From Flavobacteriales bacterium (GTDB taxonomy: Bacteria; Bacteroidota; Bacteroidia; NS11-12g; UBA955), in assembly GCA_947464515.1 (NCBI GenBank), contig CANHXF010000109.1, forward strand, positions 1-6,257: a stretch of DNA of 6,257 nt. Reading direction: 5' to 3'. The translations under genes were made by a program, and so were the position numbers. The notes beneath the pieces are model-generated. The model saw nothing but the letters and a program-made list of their open reading frames with translations. It searched no databases and was not told the DNA's origin. How positions within the stretch are numbered: the first letter of the stretch is position 1; each line of letters starts with the position of its first letter. This document shows positions 1-5,645 of the stretch, piece by piece.

Positions 1-124
1 CAACAGCCACAGCAGCAGCTGCAGGCTCGATGCCATGCTCTTCTTTCAAAATTTGAGCAAGCTCGTTAACCTCTTTTACAGTAAGGTTTACCAACTGGTT
101 CGCGAATTCTTTTAAATCTACCAT
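1..124 (-). CDS. rplL: Ribosomal protein bL12 (L7/L12), N-terminal part, cut by the window edge
   Basis: Stalk protein of the large ribosomal subunit. Dimers of it bind the L10 C-terminal helix and recruit translational GTPases such as EF-Tu and EF-G. The visible 41 codons begin MVDLKEFANQLVNLTVKEV and continue through the L12 N-terminal dimerisation helices (NELAQILKEEHGIEP) into the start of the Ala-rich hinge (AAAAVAV). The globular C-terminal domain lies beyond position 1. The start is the ATG at 124-122, which matches the family's usual N-terminus. It lies 28 nt after the rplJ stop, and that spacer is A/U-rich with an A-run and no Shine-Dalgarno sequence. It is the last visible gene of the secE-nusG-rplKAJL block; rpoB and rpoC would be expected next, outside the window (inference). 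Confidence 0.96.
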   Translation of the reverse strand, partial: MVDLKEFANQLVNLTVKEVNELAQILKEEHGIEPAAAAVAV

Positions 125-152
125 TGTTATTTAATTTAAGTGTTTTTTTTGT

Positions 153-674
153 TTAGTTTCTTTCTTCAAGCGCCTTGATTAAGCCGCCAATTTTTTGTGG
201 TCCGTTCGCTTGCAATGCACCAATAACATTTTTGATAGGTGACTGCAACAAACCGATGATTTCGCCGATCAATTCTTCTCTTGACTTCAATTGTATCAAA
301 GCCATCAACTGATCATCGCCAATAAATACTGAATTATCAATCCAAGCACCTTTTAACAAAACGTTTGGAGATGTTGCACGGAAATCCTTGATAGATTGAG
401 CCGGTGCCTTCTGAGACTCCGATGTCATTACACAAGTAGTTCCTTTCAACGTGCCTTTCAAATCACCAAAATCTTTTCCGCTATCTTCCATTGCAATACG
501 CAACAAAGTGTTTTTAACCATGCGCATTTCTACACCACGCTCAAACAACATGCGACGCAATTTATTGGTTTGGTTTGCAGTTAGTCCGGTAGTATCTGTA
601 AGATAAACAAAACTGTTTGTCTTAAAGGTTTCGGTTAACTCGGCAACCACTATTGATTTATCTGCCTTATTCAT
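153..674 (-). CDS. rplJ: Ribosomal protein uL10 (L10)
   Basis: Base of the ribosomal stalk: it binds 23S rRNA near L11 through its N-terminal domain and carries L12 dimers on its C-terminal helix. The 173-aa product has the family's usual length. It shows the N-terminal pattern MNKADKSIVVAELTETF, the conserved VKNTLLRIA stretch at about residues 53-61, and a C-terminal segment (IGALQANGPQKIGGLIKALE) that fits the L12-binding tail. The start is the ATG at 674-672. Only 4 nt separate it from the rplA stop, so the two are probably translationally coupled. In many bacteria the L10-L12 complex represses its own mRNA through a structured leader before rplJ. Here no intergenic space exists for one, so any such control would have to use the end of rplA or lie elsewhere. 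Confidence 0.98.
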   Translation of the reverse strand: MNKADKSIVVAELTETFKTNSFVYLTDTTGLTANQTNKLRRMLFERGVEMRMVKNTLLRIAMEDSGKDFGDLKGTLKGTTCVMTSESQKAPAQSIKDFRATSPNVLLKGAWIDNSVFIGDDQLMALIQLKSREELIGEIIGLLQSPIKNVIGALQANGPQKIGGLIKALEERN

Positions 675-678
675 CGCT

Positions 679-1374
679 TTATAATCCTGGGATTGATTTA
701 ATGTCTATACTCACACTGGGACTCATAGTACTGCTCATGTAAATACTGCGGAAATACGTTCCCTTTGCAGCACTTGGCTTCAATCGTTGCAATACCTGCA
801 CTAATTCCAATGCATTTTCACTCAATTTGTCAGATTCGAAAGATACCTTTCCAACTGAAGTGTGGATGATTCCAGTTTTGTCAACCTTAAAGTCGATTTT
901 ACCCGCCTTAACCTCAACAACCGCTTTTCCAACTTCCAATGTAACTGTACCGCTCTTTGGATTTGGCATCAAGTTACGAGGACCTAAGATTTTACCCAAA
1001 CGACCCAACTTTGCCATTACACTAGGTACAGCTATGATGATATCGATATCTGTCCAACCACCTGCGATTTTTTCGATATAATCGTCCAAACCTACGTGAT
1101 CAGCACCCGCGTCGCGAGCTTCCTGTTCTTTATCTGATGTACAAAGTACCAACGTACGAACCACCTTACCCAAACCGTGTGGCAAAGATGCAACGCCACG
1201 TACCATTTGATTGGCCTGACGGGGATCTACGCCCAAACGAACATCGATATCTACCGATGCATCAAATTTGGTGGATGAAATTTGCTTAAGGATGTTACTA
1301 GCCTCTAGCAAAGTATACGACTTGGTGTTGTCGTATTTAGCTTCCGCTTCTTTTCTTTTTTTACCAACTTTCAT
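679..1374 (-). CDS. rplA: Ribosomal protein uL1 (L1)
   Basis: L1 stalk protein of the 50S subunit. It binds 23S rRNA and helps move deacylated tRNA out through the E site; in several bacteria it also represses translation of the rplKA mRNA. The 231-aa product has normal length. It shows the basic N-terminus MKVGKKRKEAEAKY, the domain I/II arrangement with LPHGLGK at about residues 64-70, and the family signature ILGPRNLMPNPKSGTV at about 129-144. The C-terminal end (KGTYFRSIYMSSTMSPSV) is also typical. The start at 1374 lies 8 nt after the rplK stop, with an AU-rich leader and no Shine-Dalgarno match. The stop at 679 lies 4 nt before the rplJ start. Confidence 0.98.
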   Translation of the reverse strand: MKVGKKRKEAEAKYDNTKSYTLLEASNILKQISSTKFDASVDIDVRLGVDPRQANQMVRGVASLPHGLGKVVRTLVLCTSDKEQEARDAGADHVGLDDYIEKIAGGWTDIDIIIAVPSVMAKLGRLGKILGPRNLMPNPKSGTVTLEVGKAVVEVKAGKIDFKVDKTGIIHTSVGKVSFESDKLSENALELVQVLQRLKPSAAKGTYFRSIYMSSTMSPSVSIDIKSIPGL

Positions 1375-1382
1375 AATTCAAA

Positions 1383-1823
1383 TCAATTAAATGGGGCATC
1401 CCCTGTTACCGTGATACCCATACTGCGGGCTGTACCTGCAACCAATTTCATGGCAGACTCTACAGTAAAGCAATTCAAATCTGGCATTTTATCCTGAGCA
1501 ATGGTTTGCACCACATCCCATGATACAGAACCTACCTTCTTACGGTTGGGTTCAGTAGAGCCTTTTTGGAGCTTAGTAGCTTCCAACAATTGAATTGCAA
1601 CTGGGGGAGTTTTGATTACGAAGTCGAATGATTTGTCCGAATAAACGGAAATCACGACCGGCAATACCTTCCCCATCTTGTCCTGCGTGCGCGCATTGAA
1701 TTGTTTGCAAAAATCCATGATGTTCAAACCTTTTGAACCCAAAGCCGGACCGATTGGAGGCGAAGGGTTTGCTTGACCACCTTTTACCTGGAGCTTGACG
1801 AAACCTGTTATTTCTTTTGCCAT
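1383..1823 (-). CDS. rplK: Ribosomal protein uL11 (L11)
   Basis: Component of the GTPase-associated centre. It binds 23S rRNA together with L10 and is needed for factor-dependent GTP hydrolysis, and in many bacteria for RelA activation and thiostrepton sensitivity. The 146-aa product shows the N-terminal domain with the proline-bearing loop GQANPSPPIGPALG (about residues 16-29), the following GLNIMDFCKQFNARTQ, and the rRNA-binding C-terminal domain ending with the signature MKLVAGTARSMGI (about 125-137). It ends in a short tail, TVTGDAPFN. The start at 1823 lies 8 nt downstream of the nusG stop. The leader is A/U-rich (AACAGTAACA just before ATG), and I do not see an L1-type binding hairpin in that gap. 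Confidence 0.98.
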   Translation of the reverse strand: MAKEITGFVKLQVKGGQANPSPPIGPALGSKGLNIMDFCKQFNARTQDKMGKVLPVVISVYSDKSFDFVIKTPPVAIQLLEATKLQKGSTEPNRKKVGSVSWDVVQTIAQDKMPDLNCFTVESAMKLVAGTARSMGITVTGDAPFN

Positions 1824-1831
1824 TGTTACTG

Positions 1832-2383
1832 TTACAATTTTTGTATTTGGTTATAATTTAACTCAAGAGGTGTACGGCGACCGAAAATCTTCACCATAAC
1901 CTTGAGCTTGCGCTTTTCTTCGTTTACTTCTTCGATAACACCGTCGAAATCATTGAACGGTCCATCTACCACTTTCACCGACTCACCTACTAAGAAGTGT
2001 TCTTCATCCATTGCTTCCGAATCGCTTAAGCTATCGGCGGTACCCAAAATACGACTTAACTCGTTTGGACGCAATGGAACAGGTTGGTCTTTAGATCCTA
2101 AGAACCCAACTACTCCTGTAACACTCTTTATCAAAGGCATGATTTCTGGATCAGATAAATCGGCATGAACTAAAATGTATCCTGGGAATGCATTTCTCTC
2201 CTTAATTGCCTTTTTACCGTTCTTAATCAAATATACCTTCTCCGTAGGAATCAGAATTTCAGGCACAAAGTCGCTCTTACGATCGCGCTCGAGCTCAACC
2301 GTAATACTGTGCTTTACCTTCTTTTCCTGTCCGGTAATTGCACGAACCACGTACCACTTGTGTCTGTCTTCTGCCGTTGTCAT
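1832..2383 (-). CDS. nusG: Transcription elongation/antitermination factor NusG
   Basis: NusG binds RNA polymerase through its N-terminal NGN domain and modulates pausing. Its C-terminal KOW domain contacts Rho or ribosomal protein S10, coupling transcription to termination or translation. In this 183-aa protein the NGN domain covers about residues 9-115 (KWYVVRAITGQEKKV near the start, ERNAFPGYILV at about 62-72). The KOW domain covers about 130-183 (VGESVKVVDGPFNDFDGVI, then IFGRRTPLEL). No extra domain is inserted. The start codon at 2383-2381 lies only 2 nt after the secE stop, which argues for translational coupling. A 14-bp A/T palindrome (2385-2398) covers the secE stop and the nusG leader; I regard it as a by-product of low base complexity. 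Confidence 0.98.
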   Translation of the reverse strand: MTTAEDRHKWYVVRAITGQEKKVKHSITVELERDRKSDFVPEILIPTEKVYLIKNGKKAIKERNAFPGYILVHADLSDPEIMPLIKSVTGVVGFLGSKDQPVPLRPNELSRILGTADSLSDSEAMDEEHFLVGESVKVVDGPFNDFDGVIEEVNEEKRKLKVMVKIFGRRTPLELNYNQIQKL

Positions 2384-2385
2384 GA

Positions 2386-2583
2386 TTATTTAAATAATTT
2401 ATAAAATTGGGTTAAACTGACACCCAATACGCTGTCAAGCCCCCATATTACTAGGGCAAATAATAATGAAGCGACAAGCACAATCCATGTGCTTTCCCTC
2501 AATTCTTCCCATGTAGGCCAGCTGACTTTGTTAACCAACTCGTCTCTGGTCTCACGGAAATAGTTATTTATTCTTCCAAACAT
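2386..2583 (-). CDS. secE: Preprotein translocase subunit SecE
   Basis: Small essential subunit of the SecYEG channel in the inner membrane, where it clamps SecY. The 65-aa product is the short, single-span form. It has an amphipathic N-terminal part (MFGRINNYFRETRDELVNKV), the conserved surface motif VSWPTWEEL (about residues 20-28), then one hydrophobic segment at about 33-56 (WIVLVASLLFALVIWGL) and a short tail. The start at 2583 lies only 14 nt downstream of the mature 3' end of tRNA-Trp (2598). If the tRNA is cut out of a common transcript, the secE mRNA would begin with an extremely short leader. Its position directly before nusG matches the near-universal secE-nusG pairing in bacteria. 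Confidence 0.97.
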   Translation of the reverse strand: MFGRINNYFRETRDELVNKVSWPTWEELRESTWIVLVASLLFALVIWGLDSVLGVSLTQFYKLFK

Positions 2584-2597
2584 CGCGCTTTTATTAG

Positions 2598-2668
2598 CAC
2601 GGGCACAAGGATTCGAACCCTGATCAAAGGTTTTGGAGACCTCTATTCTACCATTGAACTATGCCCGT
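2598..2668 (-). tRNA. tRNA-Trp (anticodon CCA)
   Basis: The reverse strand folds into a full cloverleaf of 71 nt. The acceptor arms ACGGGCA and TGCCCGT pair over 7 bp. The D stem is GTTC/GAAT, the anticodon stem GAGGT/ACCTT encloses the loop CTCCAAA with anticodon CCA, and the T arm is CAGGG-TTCGAAT-CCTTG. The discriminator base is G, as expected for bacterial tRNA-Trp. The 3' CCA is not encoded (CTA follows). It lies between tuf and secE, an arrangement known from several bacterial groups. A strong hairpin ends 3 nt before its 5' end. Confidence 0.97.
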
Positions 2669-2671
2669 ATA

Positions 2672-2699
2672 AATGGGAGCATCTTGCAATGCCCCCATT
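2672..2699 (-). other. Strong hairpin immediately upstream of tRNA-Trp
   Basis: The arms AATGGGGGCAT and ATGCTCCCATT (minus-strand sense) pair over 11 bp with one G-U wobble around the 6-nt loop TGCAAG. It is followed by TAT and then the tRNA, not by a U-run, so it does not look like a standard intrinsic terminator. Plausible roles are protecting the tuf mRNA 3' end, a processing site between mRNA and tRNA, or partial attenuation. The fold is visible; the role is inference. Confidence 0.7.
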
Positions 2700-2706
2700 A
2701 TATTCT

Positions 2707-2723
2707 TAATAGCTCGGCTATTA
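2707..2723 (-). other. Small hairpin containing the tuf stop codon
   Basis: TAATAGC and GCTATTA (minus-strand sense) form a perfect 7-bp stem with the 3-nt loop CGA. The first three bases of the stem are the TAA stop of tuf, and the next codon is TAG, so tuf ends in tandem in-frame stops. Together with the hairpin at 2672-2699 it makes two stem-loops in a row in the tuf-tRNA-Trp spacer. Function is unknown; the stem is short and A/T-rich at its base. Confidence 0.5.
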
Positions 2724-3902
2724 CTCGATAATCTCAGTTACCTGACCAGCACCTACAGTTCTTCCACCCTCACGGATAGCGAAACGCAAGTTCTTTTCCA
2801 TAGCGATAGGCTGAATCAATTCAACTGTAATTGATACGTTATCACCAGGCATGATCATTTCTGTACCTGCAGGCAAACTGATTTCACCAGTTACGTCTGT
2901 AGTACGGAAGTAAAACTGTGGACGGTACTTGTTGAAGAATGGAGTGTGACGTCCACCTTCTTCTTTGCTCAATACGTAAACCTCAGCATGGAACTTCTTG
3001 TGAGGAGTAACTGACTTAGGAGCACAGATAACCATACCGCGACGGATATCATTTTTATCGATACCACGTAACAAGATACCAGCGTTATCACCCGCTTCAC
3101 CACGATCCAACAACTTACGGAACATTTCTACTCCAGTACAAGTTGATGTCAATGTTGAACCAAATCCGATGATTTCTACTGCGTCTTGAACGTTGATTAC
3201 ACCACGCTCGATACGACCAGTAGCAACTGTACCACGACCAGTGATCGAGAATACATCTTCTACAGGCATCAAGAAAGGCATATCCACCAAACGTGGTGGA
3301 ACTGGGATCCACTCATCTACAGCAGCCATCAATTCCATGATAGTAGCTACCCACTTCTCATCTCCATTCAATCCACCTAAAGCAGATCCACGGATAATTG
3401 GGGTGTCAGCTGAGAATTCGTAGAATTCCAACAATTCACGCATCTCCATTTCAACTAAATCCAACATTTCTGGATCGTCTACCATGTCGACTTTGTTCAT
3501 GAATACAACCAAACGAGGAACACCAACCTGACGAGCCAACAAGATATGTTCGCGTGTCTGTGGCATTGGACCGTCTGTAGACGCAACCACCAAAATCGCA
3601 CCATCCATCTGTGCAGCACCCGTTACCATGTTCTTTACATAGTCGGCGTGACCTGGACAGTCAACGTGAGCGTAGTGACGGTTGGCCGTTGAATACTCAA
3701 CGTGAGCCGTGTTAATTGTGATACCGCGCTCTTTCTCCTCAGGAGCAGAGTCGATTGACTCGAATGAACGCATTTCAGAAAGACCAGCCTTGGCCAGTAC
3801 AGTAGTGATGGCCGCAGTCAAAGTGGTCTTACCGTGGTCTACGTGACCAATAGTACCAATGTTCAAGTGCGGCTTGGAACGGTCAAATGTTTCTTTTGCC
3901 AT
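2721..3902 (-). CDS. tuf: Elongation factor Tu
   Basis: The GTPase that delivers aminoacyl-tRNA to the ribosomal A site. The 393-aa protein has full family length and all expected parts. The G domain carries the P-loop GHVDHGKT (19-26), the switch I region ending RGITI (59-63), DCPGH (81-85, with the catalytic His 85), NKVD (136-139, Val where E. coli has Cys), and GSAL at about 173-176. The beta-barrel domains II and III follow, with GRGTVATGRIERG and GGRHTPFFNKYRPQFYFRTT. The ATG at 3902 matches the MAKETFDRSKPHLN-type N-terminus. It follows tRNA-Thr(GGU) after 31 nt of A/C-rich leader without a Shine-Dalgarno sequence, and I see no separate promoter there, so it is probably transcribed with the four upstream tRNAs. 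It ends in tandem stops, TAA TAG. Confidence 0.99.
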   Translation of the reverse strand: MAKETFDRSKPHLNIGTIGHVDHGKTTLTAAITTVLAKAGLSEMRSFESIDSAPEEKERGITINTAHVEYSTANRHYAHVDCPGHADYVKNMVTGAAQMDGAILVVASTDGPMPQTREHILLARQVGVPRLVVFMNKVDMVDDPEMLDLVEMEMRELLEFYEFSADTPIIRGSALGGLNGDEKWVATIMELMAAVDEWIPVPPRLVDMPFLMPVEDVFSITGRGTVATGRIERGVINVQDAVEIIGFGSTLTSTCTGVEMFRKLLDRGEAGDNAGILLRGIDKNDIRRGMVICAPKSVTPHKKFHAEVYVLSKEEGGRHTPFFNKYRPQFYFRTTDVTGEISLPAGTEMIMPGDNVSITVELIQPIAMEKNLRFAIREGGRTVGAGQVTEIIE

Positions 3903-3933
3903 AGTTGTTTGTTTTGTGTTGTTTTTGTTTTTG

Positions 3934-4005
3934 AGCCAATGAGGGGAATTGAACCCCTGACCTTTTCCTTACCAAGGAAACGCTCTACCCCTGAGCTACA
4001 TCGGC
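3934..4005 (-). tRNA. tRNA-Thr (anticodon GGU)
   Basis: A 72-nt cloverleaf on the reverse strand. The acceptor GCCGATG pairs with CATTGGC (one G-U), the D arm is GCTC-AGGGGTA-GAGC, and the anticodon stem TTTCC/GGAAA encloses loop TTGGTAA with anticodon GGU. The T arm is AGGGG-TTCAATT-CCCCT. The discriminator is U rather than the A found in E. coli tRNA-Thr. CCA is not encoded. It is the last tRNA before tuf, the place held by thrT in E. coli. Confidence 0.97.
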
Positions 4006-4040
4006 TTATCCCCACAAGAGTTGCCCCTTGTTTCGATGCG

Positions 4041-4113
4041 AGCGGGAGACGAGGCTCGAACTCGCGACCTACAGCTTGGAAGGCTGTCGCTCTACCAACT
4101 GAGCTACTCCCGC
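4041..4113 (-). tRNA. tRNA-Gly (anticodon UCC)
   Basis: A 73-nt cloverleaf on the reverse strand. The acceptor GCGGGAG pairs with CTCCCGC, the D arm is GCTC-AGTTGGTA-GAGC, and the anticodon stem ACAGC/GCTGT encloses loop CTTCCAA with anticodon UCC. The T arm is GCGAG-TTCGAGC-CTCGT. Discriminator U is standard for tRNA-Gly. CCA is not encoded (CGC follows). It corresponds in order and anticodon to glyT of E. coli. Confidence 0.97.
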
Positions 4114-4135
4114 ATTGTTAGACATAAAAGTGTAG

Positions 4136-4215
4136 TGGGGGCAAGTGGACTCGAACCACTGAACCCGAAGGAGCGGATTTACAGTCCGCCGCAATTGCCG
4201 CTATGCGATGCCCCC
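4136..4215 (-). tRNA. tRNA-Tyr (anticodon GUA)
   Basis: A class II tRNA of 80 nt on the reverse strand. The acceptor GGGGGCA pairs with TGCCCCC, and the anticodon stem GCGGA/TCCGC encloses loop CTGTAAA with anticodon GUA. An extended variable arm built around CTCCTTCGGGTT follows, then T arm AGTGG-TTCGAGT-CCACT and discriminator A. The D stem is only about 3 bp (GCA/TGC), as is common in class II tRNAs. CCA is not encoded (CTA follows). It corresponds to tyrU of E. coli in position. Confidence 0.96.
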
Positions 4216-4258
4216 AATAAATCCAAGGTTTCCCCTTGATCGGTTGCACTTTTATATC

Positions 4259-4334
<76 letters not shown>

Positions 4335-4385
4335 TTTTAACCTTAAGAACGTGTGTGACCGAGGCCACTATCCCAAAAAGGACTG

Positions 4386-4416
4386 CAAAAATAGTATTTA
4401 TTTATGAATTGACAAA
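4386..4416 (-). promoter_or_regulatory. Bacteroidota-type promoter of the tRNA-tuf operon
   Basis: On the reverse strand TTTG (4416-4413) is followed after exactly 19 nt by TATTTTTG (4393-4386). This is a full match to the phylum's primary sigma-factor consensus, -33 TTTG and -7 TAnnTTTG. Transcription should start near 4381, giving a leader of about 45 nt before tRNA-Thr(UGU). Upstream of the -33 box lies an A/T-rich stretch (4417-4450) that could act like an UP element (inference). A strong promoter fits the cargo of four tRNAs and EF-Tu. Confidence 0.85.
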
Positions 4417-4518
4417 CCCTTCTTGCATTTTTTACACATAAATTTTACTGTCCAATTCATCCGTCCCCCAAAAACACCATTTCCTCAATTACCAATATCG
4501 CCTCTACAATTTCTTTTA

Positions 4519-4526
4519 TACCTTTG
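4519..4526 (+). promoter_or_regulatory. -7 element of the DUF4340 gene, implying a leaderless mRNA
   Basis: TACCTTTG matches the Bacteroidota -7 consensus TAnnTTTG perfectly. I see no good TTTG at the expected -33 position (around 4496-4500), so the promoter may be weak or need an activator. Transcription would begin at about 4531-4533, on or just before the ATG at 4533. Confidence 0.55.
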
Positions 4527-4532
4527 TGCCCT

Positions 4533-5567
4533 ATGCAAAAACGCATCCTTATCGCCGTAACCCTATTGGTCTCTGCCATCCTCATTACCTTTGTGTTATG
4601 GCGCAATATCAATAGCACTACCGCCATTTCCCACGATATATTTGCCCTCAAATCGCCGCAAAAAATTACCAAAATCACCTTCTCCCCCAACAATACCAAA
4701 CTGCCTTATCTTTCCATAGAAAAAATTAATGAGCATTGGATCGTTCGCACAGAAACCCAATCTTTCCCCGCCGATACCCATGCAATTCATGAATTACTCT
4801 ACTGGGCGATGCCTCAACTGCAAGTAAAATGTCCCGTAGCCGACGCATCAAAAGAAACCGTAACCAAAGATATCGCCTTAAATGGCACCAAAGTCATCTT
4901 CTCCCAAGACAATAAAGAAGTCCATACCCTATACGTTGGATTCCCCACGCCAACCCAAGATGCTACTTATATGTATTTCCCGGGCACAGAACGACCTTGC
5001 GAAATTACAGTCCCAGGATTTGTTGGCTACCTTACCCCCTATTTCAATACCAACATTCAACTCTGGAGGTCGATGTTTATGATCGATGCGTCCGTCACCG
5101 ACATCAAATCGATAAAAGTAACCTACCCCGCACAGCCCCAAGAATCTTTTACGATCACACAAGACCATGATCGCATCGAATTAAAAAACATTAGCAACCA
5201 ACCCATAGCTGCCAACCAAAGCTTGATCGCGGGTTATTTGGAATTGTCTAAAACACTCGCCCGCGAAGCGGGCGAGCCAGCCGCTATCAACAAAAGCACC
5301 CTCGCAATCAAAACAGTCACCCAATCACAACCCGTCGTGATTTTTGAATATACCTTTACCTCCCAAGCCGCCAAAACCATCACCATCTACCCCATGGACG
5401 TGACTGCCGGCGAAACCTATAGCATGGAAGAGAAAAATGGCAAACTCAAAACCAAAGAAACCAATATTTACTGGGCCAAAGAATCGGGCGATCCTCTGCT
5501 TTGGGTGATTCAAGACATCGTACTTCATAACCGACTAAAAAAATTGAGCGATTTCAACAATCGTTAA
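4533..5567 (+). CDS. DUF4340 family membrane-anchored protein
   Basis: A 344-aa protein of unknown biochemical role. Residues 5-23 form one hydrophobic segment after a basic start (MQKR), and no lipobox Cys is visible, so I read it as a single-pass anchor with the rest outside the cytoplasm. The body resembles DUF4340 proteins: HWIVRTETQSFPADTHAIHELL (66-87, in pieces), a VKCPVADAS stretch (98-106), YVGFPTPTQDATYMY (134-148), and PGFVGYLTPYFNT (161-173) followed by LWRSMFM. Members often occur next to GldG-like ABC-transporter auxiliary genes, but none is present here. I chose ATG 4533 because the in-frame upstream start, TTG at 4524, lies inside the predicted -7 promoter element. A palindrome occupies codons 242-248. 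The coding strand is C-rich. The family call rests on remembered sequence patterns, not a search. Confidence 0.82.
   Translation: MQKRILIAVTLLVSAILITFVLWRNINSTTAISHDIFALKSPQKITKITFSPNNTKLPYLSIEKINEHWIVRTETQSFPADTHAIHELLYWAMPQLQVKCPVADASKETVTKDIALNGTKVIFSQDNKEVHTLYVGFPTPTQDATYMYFPGTERPCEITVPGFVGYLTPYFNTNIQLWRSMFMIDASVTDIKSIKVTYPAQPQESFTITQDHDRIELKNISNQPIAANQSLIAGYLELSKTLAREAGEPAAINKSTLAIKTVTQSQPVVIFEYTFTSQAAKTITIYPMDVTAGETYSMEEKNGKLKTKETNIYWAKESGDPLLWVIQDIVLHNRLKKLSDFNNR
5256..5276. repeat. Perfect 21-nt palindrome inside the DUF4340 gene
   Basis: The arms CTCGCCCGC (5256-5264) and GCGGGCGAG (5268-5276) are perfectly complementary around GAA. The centre reads GCGAAGC, known from oligonucleotide work as an unusually stable mini-hairpin in single-stranded DNA. 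The element is far more GC-rich than its surroundings and fills exactly codons 242-248 (LAREAGE). It could be a member of a dispersed palindromic repeat family or a chance result. No U-run follows, so it is not an intrinsic terminator. Confidence 0.75.
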
Positions 5568-5645
5568 AACCAAACCCAACCAGAAAGCCCCCTCAGCCAA
5601 CGTAAACCCGCAAACTATTTCTTCAACCAATCCACAAATCATACA

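Noticed and set aside
1087..1094. TAGGTTTG on the minus strand inside rplA, matching the -7 consensus TAnnTTTG
   Set aside because: There is no TTTG at the required distance upstream (about 1114-1117), it lies within a coding region of a tight operon, and a motif with five or six fixed bases occurs by chance.
2228..2235. TATATTTG on the minus strand inside nusG, matching the -7 consensus
   Set aside because: It is an isolated match inside coding sequence; I did not find a supporting -33 element, and nothing suggests an internal start here.
2385..2398. Perfect 14-bp A/T palindrome at the secE-nusG junction
   Set aside because: It consists only of A and T, overlaps the secE stop region, and is easily explained by low base complexity. 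A hairpin of this kind would be weak.
4224..4238. 5-bp inverted repeat CAAGG/CCTTG between tRNA-Tyr and tRNA-Thr(UGU)
   Set aside because: The stem is too short and has no U-run. It lies between co-transcribed tRNAs where a terminator would not be expected.
4524..4532. Upstream TTG start for the DUF4340 gene, adding three residues
   Set aside because: The TTG lies inside the TACCTTTG promoter element, while ATG 4533 gives a normal basic start before the membrane segment.
4335..4532. Possible small gene or structured RNA in the divergent intergenic region
   Set aside because: Apart from the two promoter signals I see no start codon with a coding-like frame and no strong hairpin.
4457..5528. 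Several minus-strand reading frames of 64 to 80 codons antisense to the DUF4340 gene
   Set aside because: They are shadows of the real gene, with Gly- and Val-rich low-complexity products and no family resemblance or start signals.
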